Below are positions 53,001 to 62,359 of a DNA stretch of 64,000 nt, piece after piece. The DNA comes from Nematostella vectensis (Eukaryota > Cnidaria > Anthozoa > Actiniaria > Edwardsiidae): positions 6,554,627 to 6,618,626 of the forward strand of contig NC_064048.1 of the NCBI RefSeq assembly GCF_932526225.1, in the 5' to 3' direction. The translations under genes and the position numbers were made by a program. A model generated the notes under the pieces. The model was not told the DNA's origin, made no database searches, and worked only from the letters and a program-made list of their open reading frames with translations. Positions within the stretch are counted from its first letter, which is position 1, and every line of letters starts with the position of its first letter.

Positions 53001-56000
53001 TCATGTCCTCTACTAGATGCACAGATGACGTCACAGCATGAAGGTGGGAGCCTAGGTGGCGCAGTTGGCAGAGCGTTGCTCTGTAGTGCCTGTGCCTCTC
53101 ACCACAGGTTTCCCGGTCGCTCTGTAGTGCCTGTGCCTCTCACCACAGGTTTCCCGGTCGCTCTGTAGTGCCTGTGCTTCTCACCACAGGTTTCCCGGTC
53201 GCTCTGTAGTGCCTGTGCCTCTCACCACTGGGTTCTGGGTTCGATTCCCGGTTCCGACGTGAGTAGAGTTAGTTGGTCTTGCCTTTGCTCCGAGGGTTTT
53301 TCTCCGGGTTCTCCGGTTTTCATCCCTCCACAAAACCAACAATTTCGATCTTAGCTGTGATCCGTGGTCAGACATGAGTTGTATGCCGGCTGCCTGAGGC
53401 GCCTTCCTATGTGCCTTCAACTCGACCACGTCTGAATCTGCGCTCTCGTAATTCAGCTTCCCAGCTGCAATGAAAGCGATTAGCTACCCAAATTTATTAT
53501 TTTATTTAACCAAAAAAGTAAGCAACGAGACGCAGATCTATGAGATCTATTTGTTTTATACACAACAAAGAAAATGTTTTTTGCGTTTCTATCTAGTTTT
53601 GGGGAGCGCGCTTATGCTGATGCCAAGCGCGTGTGTGTACTCTTTAAGACCCTGTCCATATCAATCAATGGCTGTCGTTTTTCTAAATGGTGTAAAAGAG
53701 CCTGGGGCGAGCGCGCGGGAGACCTGTGATATTCCAAAACGTTAAAGACTAGGCTCCACTTCCAAGATGGCTGCCAGCAAAATCGTAGTAAACACGAATT
53801 CCTGCAAGTTTACGTGGAAATTCTCGACTTTAAAAGCTGTAGAGCGATAAAAAAGTGAAAGAATGATTGAAGCGGACTCCCAAATATGGTATGTAATGCC
53901 TAATAAGGAAATGGCCGAGCGAGCTATGAAAACGACAGTTTCTAAAACAAGATTGACTGATATGCCCACGTTTCCTTTTTTGTTCGAAAACCTTTTGTTC
54001 CGTTTTCAAAAAGATCCGCGTCCACACGAAGTATTTTCATTTTAATACAACCCGTCCCCACGAAAACGCAGAAACGGTACTAAAGGTCCACAGCGAAAGT
54101 TCTACAGCGCATGCGTACTCACGCGCCAAGTGGACTGTATCTGAGTTATCACGCCATCGTTTTCGAAAAGTTCCGTTTTCGTCCGTCCCCACGGCAACGA
54201 TAGGGTATCGTTTTCAAATTGTTCAACTCTGGATACAGTTTTAAAATAGTTCCAATTTCGGTCATCGATTTTGCGTTTCCGTGTGGACGATACCCGTATC
54301 CGCAACAAAAAGGTTGCGTTTTAAAACGAAAACGGATACGTGGGGATGGGGTCTAATAACACATGGACCCTTGACTATTCAGAGCGCGCGATTTTTCGAG
54401 TGTCGTTAATTTTGCATATCAGAAAAAATCCGAAAAAAGTTTTTTTCACTATCAGGGGCGATCTCTGGCGGTCCTTATTACCTTAAAAGAAATGTGGCAT
54501 GAAAATATTGCAAATCTGGCACGACCTTATTACAAATGAGGCAGTTATATTACAAATATGAAACGACTTTATTAAAAATGTGGCATGCTCTATTTCAAAT
54601 GTGGCATGCTCTATTACAAATGTGGCATGCTCTATTACAAATGTGGCATGCTCTATTACAAATGTGGCATGCTCTATTACAAATGTGGCTTGTTCTATTA
54701 CAAATGTGGCTTGCTCTATTACAAATGTGGCATGCTCTATTACAAATGTGGCATGCTCTATTACAAATGTGGCATGCTCTATTACAAATGTGGCTTGTTC
54801 TATTACAAATGTGGCATGCTCTATTACAAATGTGGCATGCTCTATTACAAATGTGGCATGCTCTATTACAAATGTGACTTGTTCTATGACAAATGTGGCA
54901 TGCTCTATTACAAATGTGGCATGCGTGCACTATTACAAATGTGGCATGCTCTATTACAAATGTGGCATGCTCTATTACAAATGTGGCTTGTTCTATTTCA
55001 AATGTGGCTTGTTCTATTACAAATGTGGCATGCTCTATTACAAATGTGGCATGCTCTATTACAAATGTGGCATGCTCTATTACAAATGTGGCATGCTCTA
55101 TTACAAATGTGGCATGCTCAATTATAAATGTGGCATGCTCTATTACAAATGTGGCATGCTCTATTACAAATGTGGCTTGTTCTATTACAAATGTGGCATG
55201 CGTGCTCTATTACAAATGTGGCATGCTCTATTACAAATGTGGTATGTTCTATTACAAATGTGGCATGCTCTATTACAAATGTGGCATGCTCTATTACAAA
55301 TGTGGTATGTTCTATTACAAATGTGGCATGCTCTATTACAAATGTGGCTTGCTCTATTACAAATGTGGTATGTTCTATTACAAATGTGGCATGCTCTATT
55401 ACAAATGTGGCTTGCTCTATTACAAATGTGGCTTGCTCTATTACAAATGTGGCATGCTCTATTACAAATGTGGCATGCTCTATTACAAATGTGGCATGCG
55501 TGCTCTATTACAAATGTGGCATGCTCTATTACAAATGTGGTATGTTCTATTACAAATGTGGCATGCTCTATTACAAATGTGGCTTGCTCTATTACAAATG
55601 TGGCATGCTCTATTACAAATGTGGCTTGCTCTATTACAAACGTGGCATGCTCTATTACAAATGTGGCAGGTTATTAAAAAAGGGGCATGCTCTATTACAA
55701 ATGTGGTATGTTCTATTACAAATGTGGCATGCTCTATTACAAATGTGGCATGCTATTACAAATGTGGCTTGTTCTATTACAAATGTGGCTTGTTCTATTA
55801 CAAATGTGGTATGCTCTATTACAAATGTGACAGGTTATTAAAAAAGGGGCATGCTCTATTACAAATGTGGCATGACCTCATTGTAAATGTGGCACAATTT
55901 TATCCTCAACAGCATGCCTACGATATCTCGTAAATTGGAATTTCATACCCCGGATTTGTCCGCAACTTTTAGAAACTATTCTGTGACACTAATCCCCCAC

Positions 56001-59000
56001 TTTCTCAATCAAAATGAATAAACCCTGACTAGGAAATTTTGCTTATAATTTTCTTTTTAGGTGAAAATATTTCATCTGTGCTCGTTGCTAAGGACAACAC
56101 CCTTATTGTTTCCACATGCCCCGGATGTGTGTCTGCGTGGAGAGTCTCAACAGGTCAGCGGATATTCCGCATCGACACGAATGGCGACTGTGCCCCGATA
56201 ACCACCGTTACCCATGGAAACGAGTCGCATCTAGTCACGGTAGTGGCATCTAGTATCAGAATTATCGACCTCGAGACAGGAGCTATAATACAGGAATTCA
56301 GAGACGAGAAATTGAGACCAGAAATAGGCGCGCACATGACCATGGGTACCACCGGAAGTAGACTGCTGTACACTGGGTTGCGTCTCGAGGAGGATTCTGG
56401 GAGGCTGATACGAGCACTGGATTTGAAATCAGGATACATTTCTACGGTTTTGCGGTTGGACGAAAGTGTTACGTCAATGGAAGACTTAATCGGGATAACT
56501 GCTGACGGATCACTGCTTCTGTCCAAGAGTCGAGGTGGAAACCAAAGACAAAGAACTCAGAGTGCGGGTCAGGCATTAACATTTATCCTTGAGCTCTGGA
56601 GCCTAGAAAAGCAATCGCGCATGCGTACGATATGTAACCATGGCGACCGAGTGAGATGCTTTTCCTTATCTAGCGATAAAAAGAATTTAATCGCTCTTTG
56701 TGACAGCCGTTTTCAGGATAGTACTAATGTCTTTCGGGGAAAAGTCAAGATTGTCGATCTTGCGAGCGGTGATTCTACGGACAGTTATCTCTCTTACCCT
56801 AGCAACATCAACTTCATTTCGTATATAGATGGCAATCATTTTATCAGCTCCTCAAACGACAAGCTTCTTCGAATTTGGGACCTAAAAAGGAACCAAGCCT
56901 CCACAGAAAACCCAACAGAGGTCGAGATATACGAGAGGGAAATCGTCTCTAGCCGTGACGATCTCGTAACTTTTAACGGAAGTGGAATGACTGGCATTTT
57001 GAACGCGCATACCGGAAGTGAAATTCGCTTTGTTAATGGCAGCACGCCGCAGATGCTAATCGTGGATGTTGCTCGTGTCATCATAGCTGATGATGATAAG
57101 ATGTTTTTGTACGATTTGGAGAATAGAGCCAAGGTGTTGGATTTCGCGGGAGCTACTCGTCCCGATAACCTCAGGTGCTTTTTCGTGTGCAAGCAGTCGT
57201 TGCTCGTGTGCATTGCGCAAGACCGAAAGTCCATGGATGTTTATGACGTCGTATCCGGAAACAAGTTGTCTCACCTGATGGCCCAGAGCGGAGACACAGA
57301 GATTGCATGGTGAGATTCAAGAATCAGAATCAAAATAGTATATTAGTATTGTGAGCATCATTAATGAATATTGTTTTAGCTAGTCAGGTTTTGTCATATA
57401 AAGAGGTGTGATTTCGAATTTGATTGTCCCCTTTTACCGTCATTTGACTCAAATGTGGCGTGATTGACGCACTAGTGAAGTGATTGACGTAACAGAGGCG
57501 CCATTAACGTAATAGTGACATCATTTACGTAATTATGGCGTGATTAACGTAATTGTGAAGTGATTGACGTAATAGTGGAGTGATTGACGTAATAGTGGAG
57601 TGATTGACGTAATAGTGGAGTGATTGACGTAATAATGGAGTGATTGACGTAATAGTGGAGTAATTGACGTAATTGTGGAGTGATTGACGTAATAGTGGAG
57701 TAATTGACGTAATAGTGGAGTGACGACCGTAATAGTGGAGTAATTGACGTAATATGGGAGTGACGACCGTAATAGTGGAGTAATTGACGTAATAGTGGAG
57801 TAATTGACGTAAAAGTGGAGTGATTGACGTAATAGTGGAGTGATTGACGTATTAGTGGAGTAATTAACGTAATGGTGGCGTGATTGACGTAATTGTGGAG
57901 TGATTGACGTAATTGTGGATTGATTGACGTAATAGTGGCGTGATTGACGTAAAAGTGGCGTGATTGACGTAATAGTGGCGTGATTGACGTAATATTGGCG
58001 TGTTCAACGTAATAGTGGGGTGAATGACGTAATAGTGGAGTGATTGACGTAATAGTGAAGTGATTGACGTAATAGTGGCGTGATTGACGTAATAGTGGCG
58101 TGACTGACGTAATGGTGGTGTGATTGACGTAATAGTGGATTGATTGATGTAATAGTGGCGTGATTGACGTAAAAGTGGCGTGATTGACGTAATAGTGGCG
58201 TGATTGACGTAATATTGGCGTGTTCAACGTAATAGTGGGGTGTTTGACGTAATAGTGGAGTGATTGACGTAATGGTAGCGTGATTGACGTAATAATGGAG
58301 TGATTGACGTAGTAAGTGAAGTGATTGACGTAATAGCTGCGTGATTGACGTAATAGTGGATTGACCTTTATTATTTGTCACCAGGTTCTCGCACAGTTCT
58401 GACGGGCGCTACTGTGTAACTGCGCATGCTCCAGAATCCAAGCCCACATTGATTTATGGGTACACAGTATGGAACGTGGAGTCGAGTGCCCTCGTGCAAA
58501 CACTAGTATTCGACATGGAACAGTTTATCGAATTTCAAGGTAAATAGATGCACATGTCAGGCACATGATGGGAACGGGGATGGTGGTGGTAGAGTTGGGG
58601 GGGCTGAGGGTTTGGGAGGGGGAGGGGGAGGGGGAGGGCGTTTAGCCCCCTTCCTCTCTACCCCCAATAAGCGGTTTTTCCACCGCTATTAAAGGATTTA
58701 GATGTTTTTATTACTTGAATTTCGTTAACATAACTATCGGCGTGTTTCTGCTGAAGTCCTTTCGGTGTGATTTGGGTAACGATTCCTTATTGTCTATATA
58801 GAGACCAGTGTATGCTAAAGCGTAGGCATAGACGTCTTGTGGAAAAAGTATAAGATTTGGCGATTCTCCAAAAACAAAATTCTTGTTTTCGGAGGCCGTC
58901 GAGGGGATGGATTGGGAAATTGGGAAAGCCCTCTGCGCTTACCCCTTGCTACTTCGTAGGAACCTCTATTCATGCTGTATCAGCCCGTCAATATACACGG

Positions 59001-59607
59001 TTGAACAGGTATGTCAATCAAAGGCATGGTTTACCTTTCAGACCTTGAAATCTCTCATGACGGGAACTACGTCATGCACATCGTTTGCACCGCCAACAGT
59101 CGTCTCTACCAAGCACGAATCTACGACGTCACTTCCGGTAACGTCTTACACTGCCCGGAAACGGAAGTCCACGTTCACGAGGCCTCATTTACCGAAGACG
59201 CCGCATTCTTTTTATTAGGTCTAATGGATGGGAGTCTGCAGTTGTATGATATTACCAGCGGTCTGCTACTTTTCAGCTTGCGCGCGCATAGTGGAGCTAT
59301 TCATAGAATTTTTACAAGTGAAACTGTTAATGTTGTAATGACTACCGCGGGGGGACTGGACTCAAAGGATCGCTCTGTTCGCCTTTGGAAAATCAGTGAC
59401 CAGCGAATCTCCCAACTTACAGTTTTCACGCCAGATGCCAAAATTTCCTCGTTGGTGTTTACTTTCGGTGGTCGGGCCGTTGCCATGGAGATAACGGATA
59501 TTGTGACTTTCCAATTGGTCGACCAGGATACCTTTGTCTCGTGTGACGTCACGCATAGTAATGACGCTATTAGAGGTAGTTTTGTGGTCGATCTAAAGGA
59601 GCTGTAG
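35053..59607 (+). CDS. NACHT and WD-repeat protein (NWD1/NWD2-like), 17 exons
   Basis: Exons: 35053-35126, 36531-36775, 37747-37832, 38521-38637, 44289-44453, 45103-45268, 45815-46104, 46716-47453, 48071-48283, 48722-48965, 49871-50180, 50885-51134, 51896-52091, 52567-52833, 56061-57309, 58385-58539, 59042-59607. All junctions are GT-AG with compatible phases, giving 1,776 residues, slightly longer than vertebrate NWD1/NWD2. The N-terminus MGTICGK fits N-myristoylation, with a nearby Cys. Residues ~95-230 contain VVRIFTSSTFTDTEAERN, VVDMRWGVREQ and FLGQKYGFRPFP, typical of the family. NACHT: GESGCGKTS (~562) and LLIVLDSLDQL (~649). From ~1,080 to the end there are WD40 repeats (SVNLWNV, LLRIWDL, SVRLWKI). 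This is a STAND-type cytosolic ATPase, presumably a ligand-sensing scaffold; the ligand is unknown. Introns carry many repeats and two nested genes. Confidence 0.82.
35198..35820. mobile_element. Repeat R4, copy 1 (GACCC(T)GTCCCCACGTATCCG ends)
   Basis: It opens with GACCCTGTCCCCACGTATCC then GTTT, and closes with a GTTTACGTGTGGACGATAC / GTGGGGTC end. A related element ends at 54,350 with TACGTGGGGATGGGGTC. It lies in intron 1 of the NWD-like gene and has no coding capacity. Confidence 0.45.
35900..35980. repeat. Interspersed repeat R3, copy B
   Basis: Matches 6,749-6,830 (see there). Confidence 0.5.
37501..37701 (+). mobile_element. TTAA-flanked MITE, shorter diverged copy
   Basis: Starts after TTAA with AGACGCATTATCAG, contains TTCCGGTCGATTACGTAACA, and ends GGAAGTAAACCGGTGATATT then GCGACT. 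It lies in intron 2 of the NWD-like gene. Confidence 0.6.
38212..38520 (+). pseudogene. Two broken tandem copies of exon 4 of the NWD-like gene
   Basis: Copies at 38,212-38,340 and 38,341-38,520 repeat the start of the exon at 38,521 (GTTGTTGATATG(C/T)GCTGGG), with its upstream acceptor (CATGATT(C/T)AG). Neither keeps the 3' half or the GTAAAT donor; each runs straight into the next acceptor and would stop there. Copy 1 has changed the conserved DMRWGV to DMCWVV. Copy 2 contains an extra internal repeat of about 50 bp. Only the third copy can be spliced normally. Confidence 0.75.
39162..40109 (-). CDS. Histamine N-methyltransferase-like protein, copy A
   Basis: A single open frame of 315 residues; a second Met at residue 16 (MIPITEDNDYY) lines up with the start of copy B and may be the real start. 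SVGGGDGAIDTPMLS is the SAM-binding loop; NTVVEPNAISLRKYKDQ and DLVHFIFCLYYFPG correspond to the VVEP..I.KY and DFIHMI..LYY motifs of the HNMT family. The length fits HNMT (about 290). The enzyme class transfers a methyl group from SAM to a small amine; the substrate cannot be read. It is intronless, lies in intron 4 of the NWD-like gene on the opposite strand, and faces away from copy B. Confidence 0.75.
   Translation of the reverse strand: MTLRDSEAEQNAPRKMIPITEDNDYYMQCLTVYYNGSSAEEILCKSLVDKIPDALQRVWANNLEKEVSVLSVGGGDGAIDTPMLSAIAQRFGTTEKKTTIYNTVVEPNAISLRKYKDQMECLLEKRAIFHNKFFEKTFHGYVAELESNARKFDLVHFIFCLYYFPGQKIEPALEFTFSDLLKEKGVIVVVLANSDDHFGPQFVEFNKRRFGDRFYDVSLNTEHVTKIAKKNNWKYDTHRYVIKYDITEVLLDEESEKANMLLDYYTHYKDFRKTAGEERLAATLEFIRGKSEKDEEGRLRINDGFELVVIYKDDS
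40156..40475. repeat. 149-bp tandem duplication (2.1 copies)
   Basis: Units start at 40,156, 40,305 and, truncated, 40,454 with CAAGCTTTCAATGTTTGTTT. The first two are nearly identical, with a single difference seen (GTGCCACG against GTGTCACG). It lies upstream of copy A in the space between the two methyltransferase genes. Confidence 0.9.
40780..41138. mobile_element. Long foldback element (~170-bp arms)
   Basis: CTACTGTCAGTGGTTTATA at the left end is mirrored by TATAAACCACTGACAGTAG at the right end. The arms match over nearly their whole length around a centre in a GAGAGAAAC segment near 40,960. No coding capacity. It lies between the two methyltransferase genes. Confidence 0.8.
41486..42415 (+). 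CDS. Histamine N-methyltransferase-like protein, copy B
   Basis: A single open frame of 309 residues, clearly a paralogue of copy A throughout. The SAM loop is SVGGGAGAIDIPMLS; NTVVEPNVPYLRKYKDL and DFVHFIHSLYYIP are the other HNMT-family motifs. The C-terminus FDLVIIYKGDTLKKNDLG ends with a Gly codon and stop (42,410-42,415) that already belong to the foldback element at 42,410-42,543, so the natural end has been replaced by the insertion. It is intronless and nested in intron 4 of the NWD-like gene on the same strand. It is open throughout and probably functional, though expression is not shown. Confidence 0.75.
   Translation: MIRITEDHEYYMRCFAVYQSGFNAEAITCKALADETPVALEKVWPNAEPGKEISVLSVGGGAGAIDIPMLSAIAQHFGTNDKKATIYNTVVEPNVPYLRKYKDLMECLPEKRARIYCEFFEKTFQDYVTERGSNARKSDFVHFIHSLYYIPKPEILEYTFYNILKEKGIIIAILVYGDGEGEKRGWQIADFQERCFGDKFLSDLALDSDHVINIAKKNNWQYETHRYVIPHDISEVFTNEESGKSNMLLDFYTHYKNFRKTAGKERVTATLEFIKSVCETDKDGRLLFKEGFDLVIIYKGDTLKKNDLG
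42410..42543. mobile_element. Short foldback element overlapping a gene end
   Basis: GGCTAAGTTCAAACGTCGTA at the left is mirrored by TACGACGTTTGAATTTAGCC at the right, with further pairing (ATTATC, GAACCGTATTC-type, CAAATG) inside. 134 bp, non-coding apart from the supplied stop codon. Confidence 0.8.
43561..43806 (+). mobile_element. TTAA-flanked MITE, full copy
   Basis: Flanked on both sides by TTAA (43,557-43,560; 43,807-43,810). Ends: AGCCGCATTATCACAAGTTT and CTGGTGACAATGCGGCT, followed inwards by TTCCGGTCGATTACGTAACA. TTAA duplication is typical of piggyBac-type transposition; no transposase is encoded. Confidence 0.75.
44497..44743 (+). mobile_element. TTAA-flanked MITE, full copy
   Basis: As the copy at 43,561; flanked by TTAA at 44,493-44,496 and 44,744-44,747. 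Only ~690 bp separate the two copies, and exon 5 of the NWD-like gene lies between them. Confidence 0.75.
44958..44984. repeat. (GTCC)n microsatellite
   Basis: Six uninterrupted copies of GTCC in an intron. Confidence 0.95.
47520..47660 (+). repeat. Repeat R1, copy 2
   Basis: Starts close after exon 8 of the NWD-like gene; carries TTATTAGGCATTACATA and GGGAGTCCGCTTCAAT. Confidence 0.6.
49245..49465 (+). repeat. Repeat R1, copy 3 (diverged)
   Basis: AAGCTCACTCCG, GACATTACATA, GCCAGAATTCGTGTTTTACG and GCGCCCTCGCC align with copy 1. Confidence 0.5.
53050..53475 (+). mobile_element. tRNA-derived SINE with expanded internal unit
   Basis: An A box TGGCGCAGTTGG (53,057-53,068) and a B box GGTTCGATTCC (53,238-53,248) match RNA polymerase III consensus. 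Between them a 41-bp unit starting GCTCTGTAGTGCCTGTGC is repeated at 53,078, 53,119 and 53,160, with a partial fourth copy at 53,201. The 3' part is non-tRNA and ends in the CTCGACCAC...CTCTCGTAA tail also seen at position 1. Confidence 0.75.
53700..53965 (-). repeat. Repeat R1, copy 4 (reverse orientation)
   Basis: The reverse complement matches copy 1 over nearly its full length, including the CCCGCGCGCTCGCCC end. Confidence 0.65.
54040..54353. mobile_element. Repeat R4, copy 2
   Basis: It contains CCGTCCCCACG blocks, GTGTGGACGATACCCGTATC and a terminal ACGGATACGTGGGGATGGGG, resembling 35,198-35,820. The outer left end is uncertain because an R1 copy adjoins it. Confidence 0.4.
54555..55880. 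repeat. 21-bp minisatellite in intron 14
   Basis: About 60 copies of a 21-bp unit with core CTATTACAAATGTGG and GCATG or GCTTG variants. Occasional 3-bp insertions (CGT) and two AGGTTATTAAAAAAG breaks interrupt it. Because 21 is a multiple of 3, long frames stay open in several registers on both strands; these are artefacts of the repeat. Confidence 0.95.
57455..58372. repeat. 20-bp minisatellite in intron 15 with TGACGTAA in most units
   Basis: About 45 copies of GTGATTGACGTAATAGTGGA with point variants. Most units hold TTGACGTAAT, close to CREB/ATF and PAR-bZIP sites. The array ends ~10 bp before the exon-16 acceptor. Confidence 0.95.
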
Positions 59608-60240
59608 GGAATTCTCGCGAAAACATAAGCTTTTTTAAACCCCTTATTTTCTGCTAAAAATCGAGAAATTCGCAATGAAAGGTTCAAAAGAAAAGATTTT
59701 AGCATCATGTATCGTAAACTTGGGAGCGTCTTCGCCCGTGGTAACCTTTTTAACTACAAAAAACCTTTTTTACTACGTAACAATAGTACAAAAACCTTGT
59801 AGTTAGAAGATATAACCATATCTACCTACCCTTTTTCTATTTTTATGTTTAAAGATGTTTCATTACATTTGTTTTTATATGATATGATTTATTATTATTA
59901 TTTAACCAAATGATTTTTAAAGGGAGTTAAGAATAACAAGACGCCATTTTTCATACCGCCATTGAAATCAAACGCTTGCTTCTTTATTTTTGTTCTGACT
60001 CGAACTTAGTGGAAGAAAAAATACTAATCAAGGCTAATAATAATTAATATAATGTTAATTAGTAATTATAATATTTTATGCAAATTGTATTAAAAATTTA
60101 TACATTTTTATACACTGTGAAAATGCATAATTTAACTGGTAAAAAATGTCGTATTTTTCGTTTTGCTTCCCGAATTCTTTATCGGTTGTGACTTTGGTGT
60201 TGGTGTTGGCGAGGGACTGCGTGCTGGTGTCCATAATTAT
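59608..60240. other. 3' region of the NWD-like gene
   Basis: AT-rich, no gene. No certain polyadenylation signal picked out. Confidence 0.4.
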
Positions 60241-60242
60241 TA

Positions 60243-61110
60243 CATAAAAAGAAAAGATAACAAAATGAAAAGATAACGAAATGGAAAGATAACAAAATGA
60301 AAAGATAACGAAATGGAAAGATAACAAAATGAAAAGATAACGAAATGGAAAGATAACAAAATGAAAAGATAACGAAATGGAAAGATAACAAAAAGAAAAG
60401 ATAACGAAATGGAAAGATAACGAAATAGAAAGATAACAAAATGAAAAGATAACGAAATGGAAAGATAACGAAATGAAAAGATAACAAAATGAAAAGATAA
60501 CGAAATGGAAAGATAACAAAAAGAAAAGATAACGAAATGGAAAGATAACGAAATGGAAAGATAACAAAATGAAAAGATAACGAAATGGAAAGATAACGAA
60601 ATGGAAAGATAACAAAATGAAAAGTTAACGAAATGGAAAGATAACGAAATGAAAAGATAACAAAATGAAAAGATAACGAAATGGAAAGATAACAAAAAGA
60701 AAAGATAACGAAATGGAAAGATAACAAAAAGAAAAGATAACGAAATGGAAAGATAACAAAATGAAAAGATAACAAAATGAAAAGATAACGTAATGGAAAG
60801 ATAACAAAAAGAAAAGATAACAAAATGAAAAGATAACGAAAAGAAAAGATAAAAAAATGAAAAGATAACAAAATGAAAAGATAACAAAATGAAAAGATAA
60901 CAAAATGAAAAGATAACAAAATGAAAAGATAACGAAATGGAAAGATAACAAAATGAAAAGATAACGAAATGGAAAGATAACAAAAAGAAAAGATAACAAA
61001 ATGAAAAGATAACGAAATGGAAAGATAACAAAATGAAAAGATAACGAAATGGAAAGATAACAAAATGAAAAGATAACGAAATAGAAAGATTACAAAATGA
61101 AAAGATAACA
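60243..61110. repeat. 16-bp minisatellite
   Basis: About 50 copies of AAAGATAAC(G/A)AAATG(G/A), with A-rich degenerate edges to 61,300. Long open frames on the minus strand (Phe/Ile/Leu/Ser/Tyr-rich) are by-products of the repeat, not genes. Confidence 0.95.
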
Positions 61111-61812
61111 AAAAAGGAAAAGAATAAATAAAAGAAAAAGAATTTAAACAAAACATGTAGAAAAGAAAAGAAGAAGAAAAAAGAAACAAAAAAGGGAAAA
61201 AAGAGTCACAAAAATAGATTTAGAAAAAAAAGAATAAAAAAAGAAATATAAGCATGGATAAAAGAAACGAAGTAAAAAGAATAAAAGTGTAAATGTATAG
61301 TATTATAAATGTAATTAGAAAAAATTGTAGTCGGACTGTGGTATATCTTTTATATTTCTTGTTATTTTAGTTTACATATGTATTTTTAGGTATTTATGTA
61401 ATAATTATGTTGAATGTTATAATACAAAAAAGAGCGCAAAAAAGTATTACCCAAATCACATCTACACCCCAAATGTGAATGTATGAATGTTGCTATGGCA
61501 ACATCGTTGTTCAAAATATTTTGTATTTAATCACGTTTTGACTGGTTTTGCTTCTAGTGACGTCATTGATGACATCACACACCACGTGACAATCTTGCAG
61601 CACCCCCTGTCTGTTAAATATTGGGGTTTTATGGGTTACCAATATTTGATACCATACTTTTTCTTGTATACCACTCTAATGACAGTGCAATGTGCTATCA
61701 AGCACAGAACTGTCCGAAACTGAAGGACATGTAAATGCCTGTGAGAAACTTTGCGTGGGCAGATCTTCAAAGAATTATCAGATCTCCAAACCGCGTTTTT
61801 GGGCCATGCCGA
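61111..61812. other. Gene-free stretch
   Basis: A-rich edge of the minisatellite, then unremarkable sequence with no supported gene. Confidence 0.4.
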
Positions 61813-61904
61813 TAGCCTGCGTAGCGGCTCAAGGTAGAGGGAATGGGGTGGAGGGAGCGAGAAAAGAAAAAGAGAGCGCGCGGCCGCAGTCGCTACGCAG
61901 GCTA
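61813..61904. mobile_element. 92-bp MITE with TAGCCTGCGTAGCG ends
   Basis: TAGCCTGCGTAGCG at the left and CGCTACGCAGGCTA at the right are exact inverse 14-mers around a purine-rich core. A partial end (CGTCGCTACGCAGGCTTC) occurs near 46,671. Confidence 0.75.
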
Positions 61905-62294
61905 CATGTCAGTCCAATGAGAAAAAAATCTTATATTGCCACGTCAGTGCTGAATAACGTATGGGCATGCGCGTGATCTGGCGAAAACAAAAAAAAATCT
62001 CAGTGTTGACTCGTTCGAGTAAAGGTACGAAAGGCTGACTTCAGTCGTTGTTTTGACTAACTGTACAGCATTAAAACCATACTGTACAAGAGATGACAGA
62101 TTTGTTTGATAATGAGGGAGTCATAAAGAAAATTATAGCCTTAGGTTTGGTCTAGTTTTCTTAGCATTCACCAAAATGTAACAGTTCGCCGATAAAACGC
62201 CGCCATTTCAAAACAAAAAGGCTGGTTTAACCGCGCGGTACTGGAACTAGTCTTGCGTTTTTCAGCACTGGCTATTGCCACCATTTACGCTACC

Positions 62295-62359
62295 ATGGAC
62301 ACTGGTAGGATGACTCCGGCTGCTTTCGTCTCTGAATCCCCTCAGAATCTTACGGACGA
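62295..62359 (+). CDS. Probable first coding exon of an unrecognised gene
   Basis: The ATG sits in a perfect ACCATGG context. The frame reads MDTGRMTPAAFVSESPQNLTD and then splits a codon at GA|GTGAGT, a consensus donor. No later exon could be placed in the remaining window, and the product is not recognised. Confidence 0.4.

Noticed and set aside
53050-53250. Functional tRNA gene
   Set aside because: A and B boxes are present, but the spacing is far too long and no cloverleaf forms; it is a SINE.
54580-55933. Long open frames of 110-365 codons, with repeats such as CSITNVA
   Set aside because: They are produced by the 21-bp minisatellite, appear in several frames and both strands, and lie in an intron.
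54555-58372. CRISPR-like regular repeats
   Set aside because: The units are contiguous with no unique spacers; this is eukaryotic minisatellite DNA.
57544-58381. Minus-strand open frames rich in ITPLLRQS
   Set aside because: Translations of the 20-bp intronic minisatellite.
60179-61189. Long hydrophobic open frames on the minus strand resembling multi-pass membrane proteins
   Set aside because: They are translations of a 16-bp A-rich minisatellite in three frames; the absence of stops is due to the repeat.
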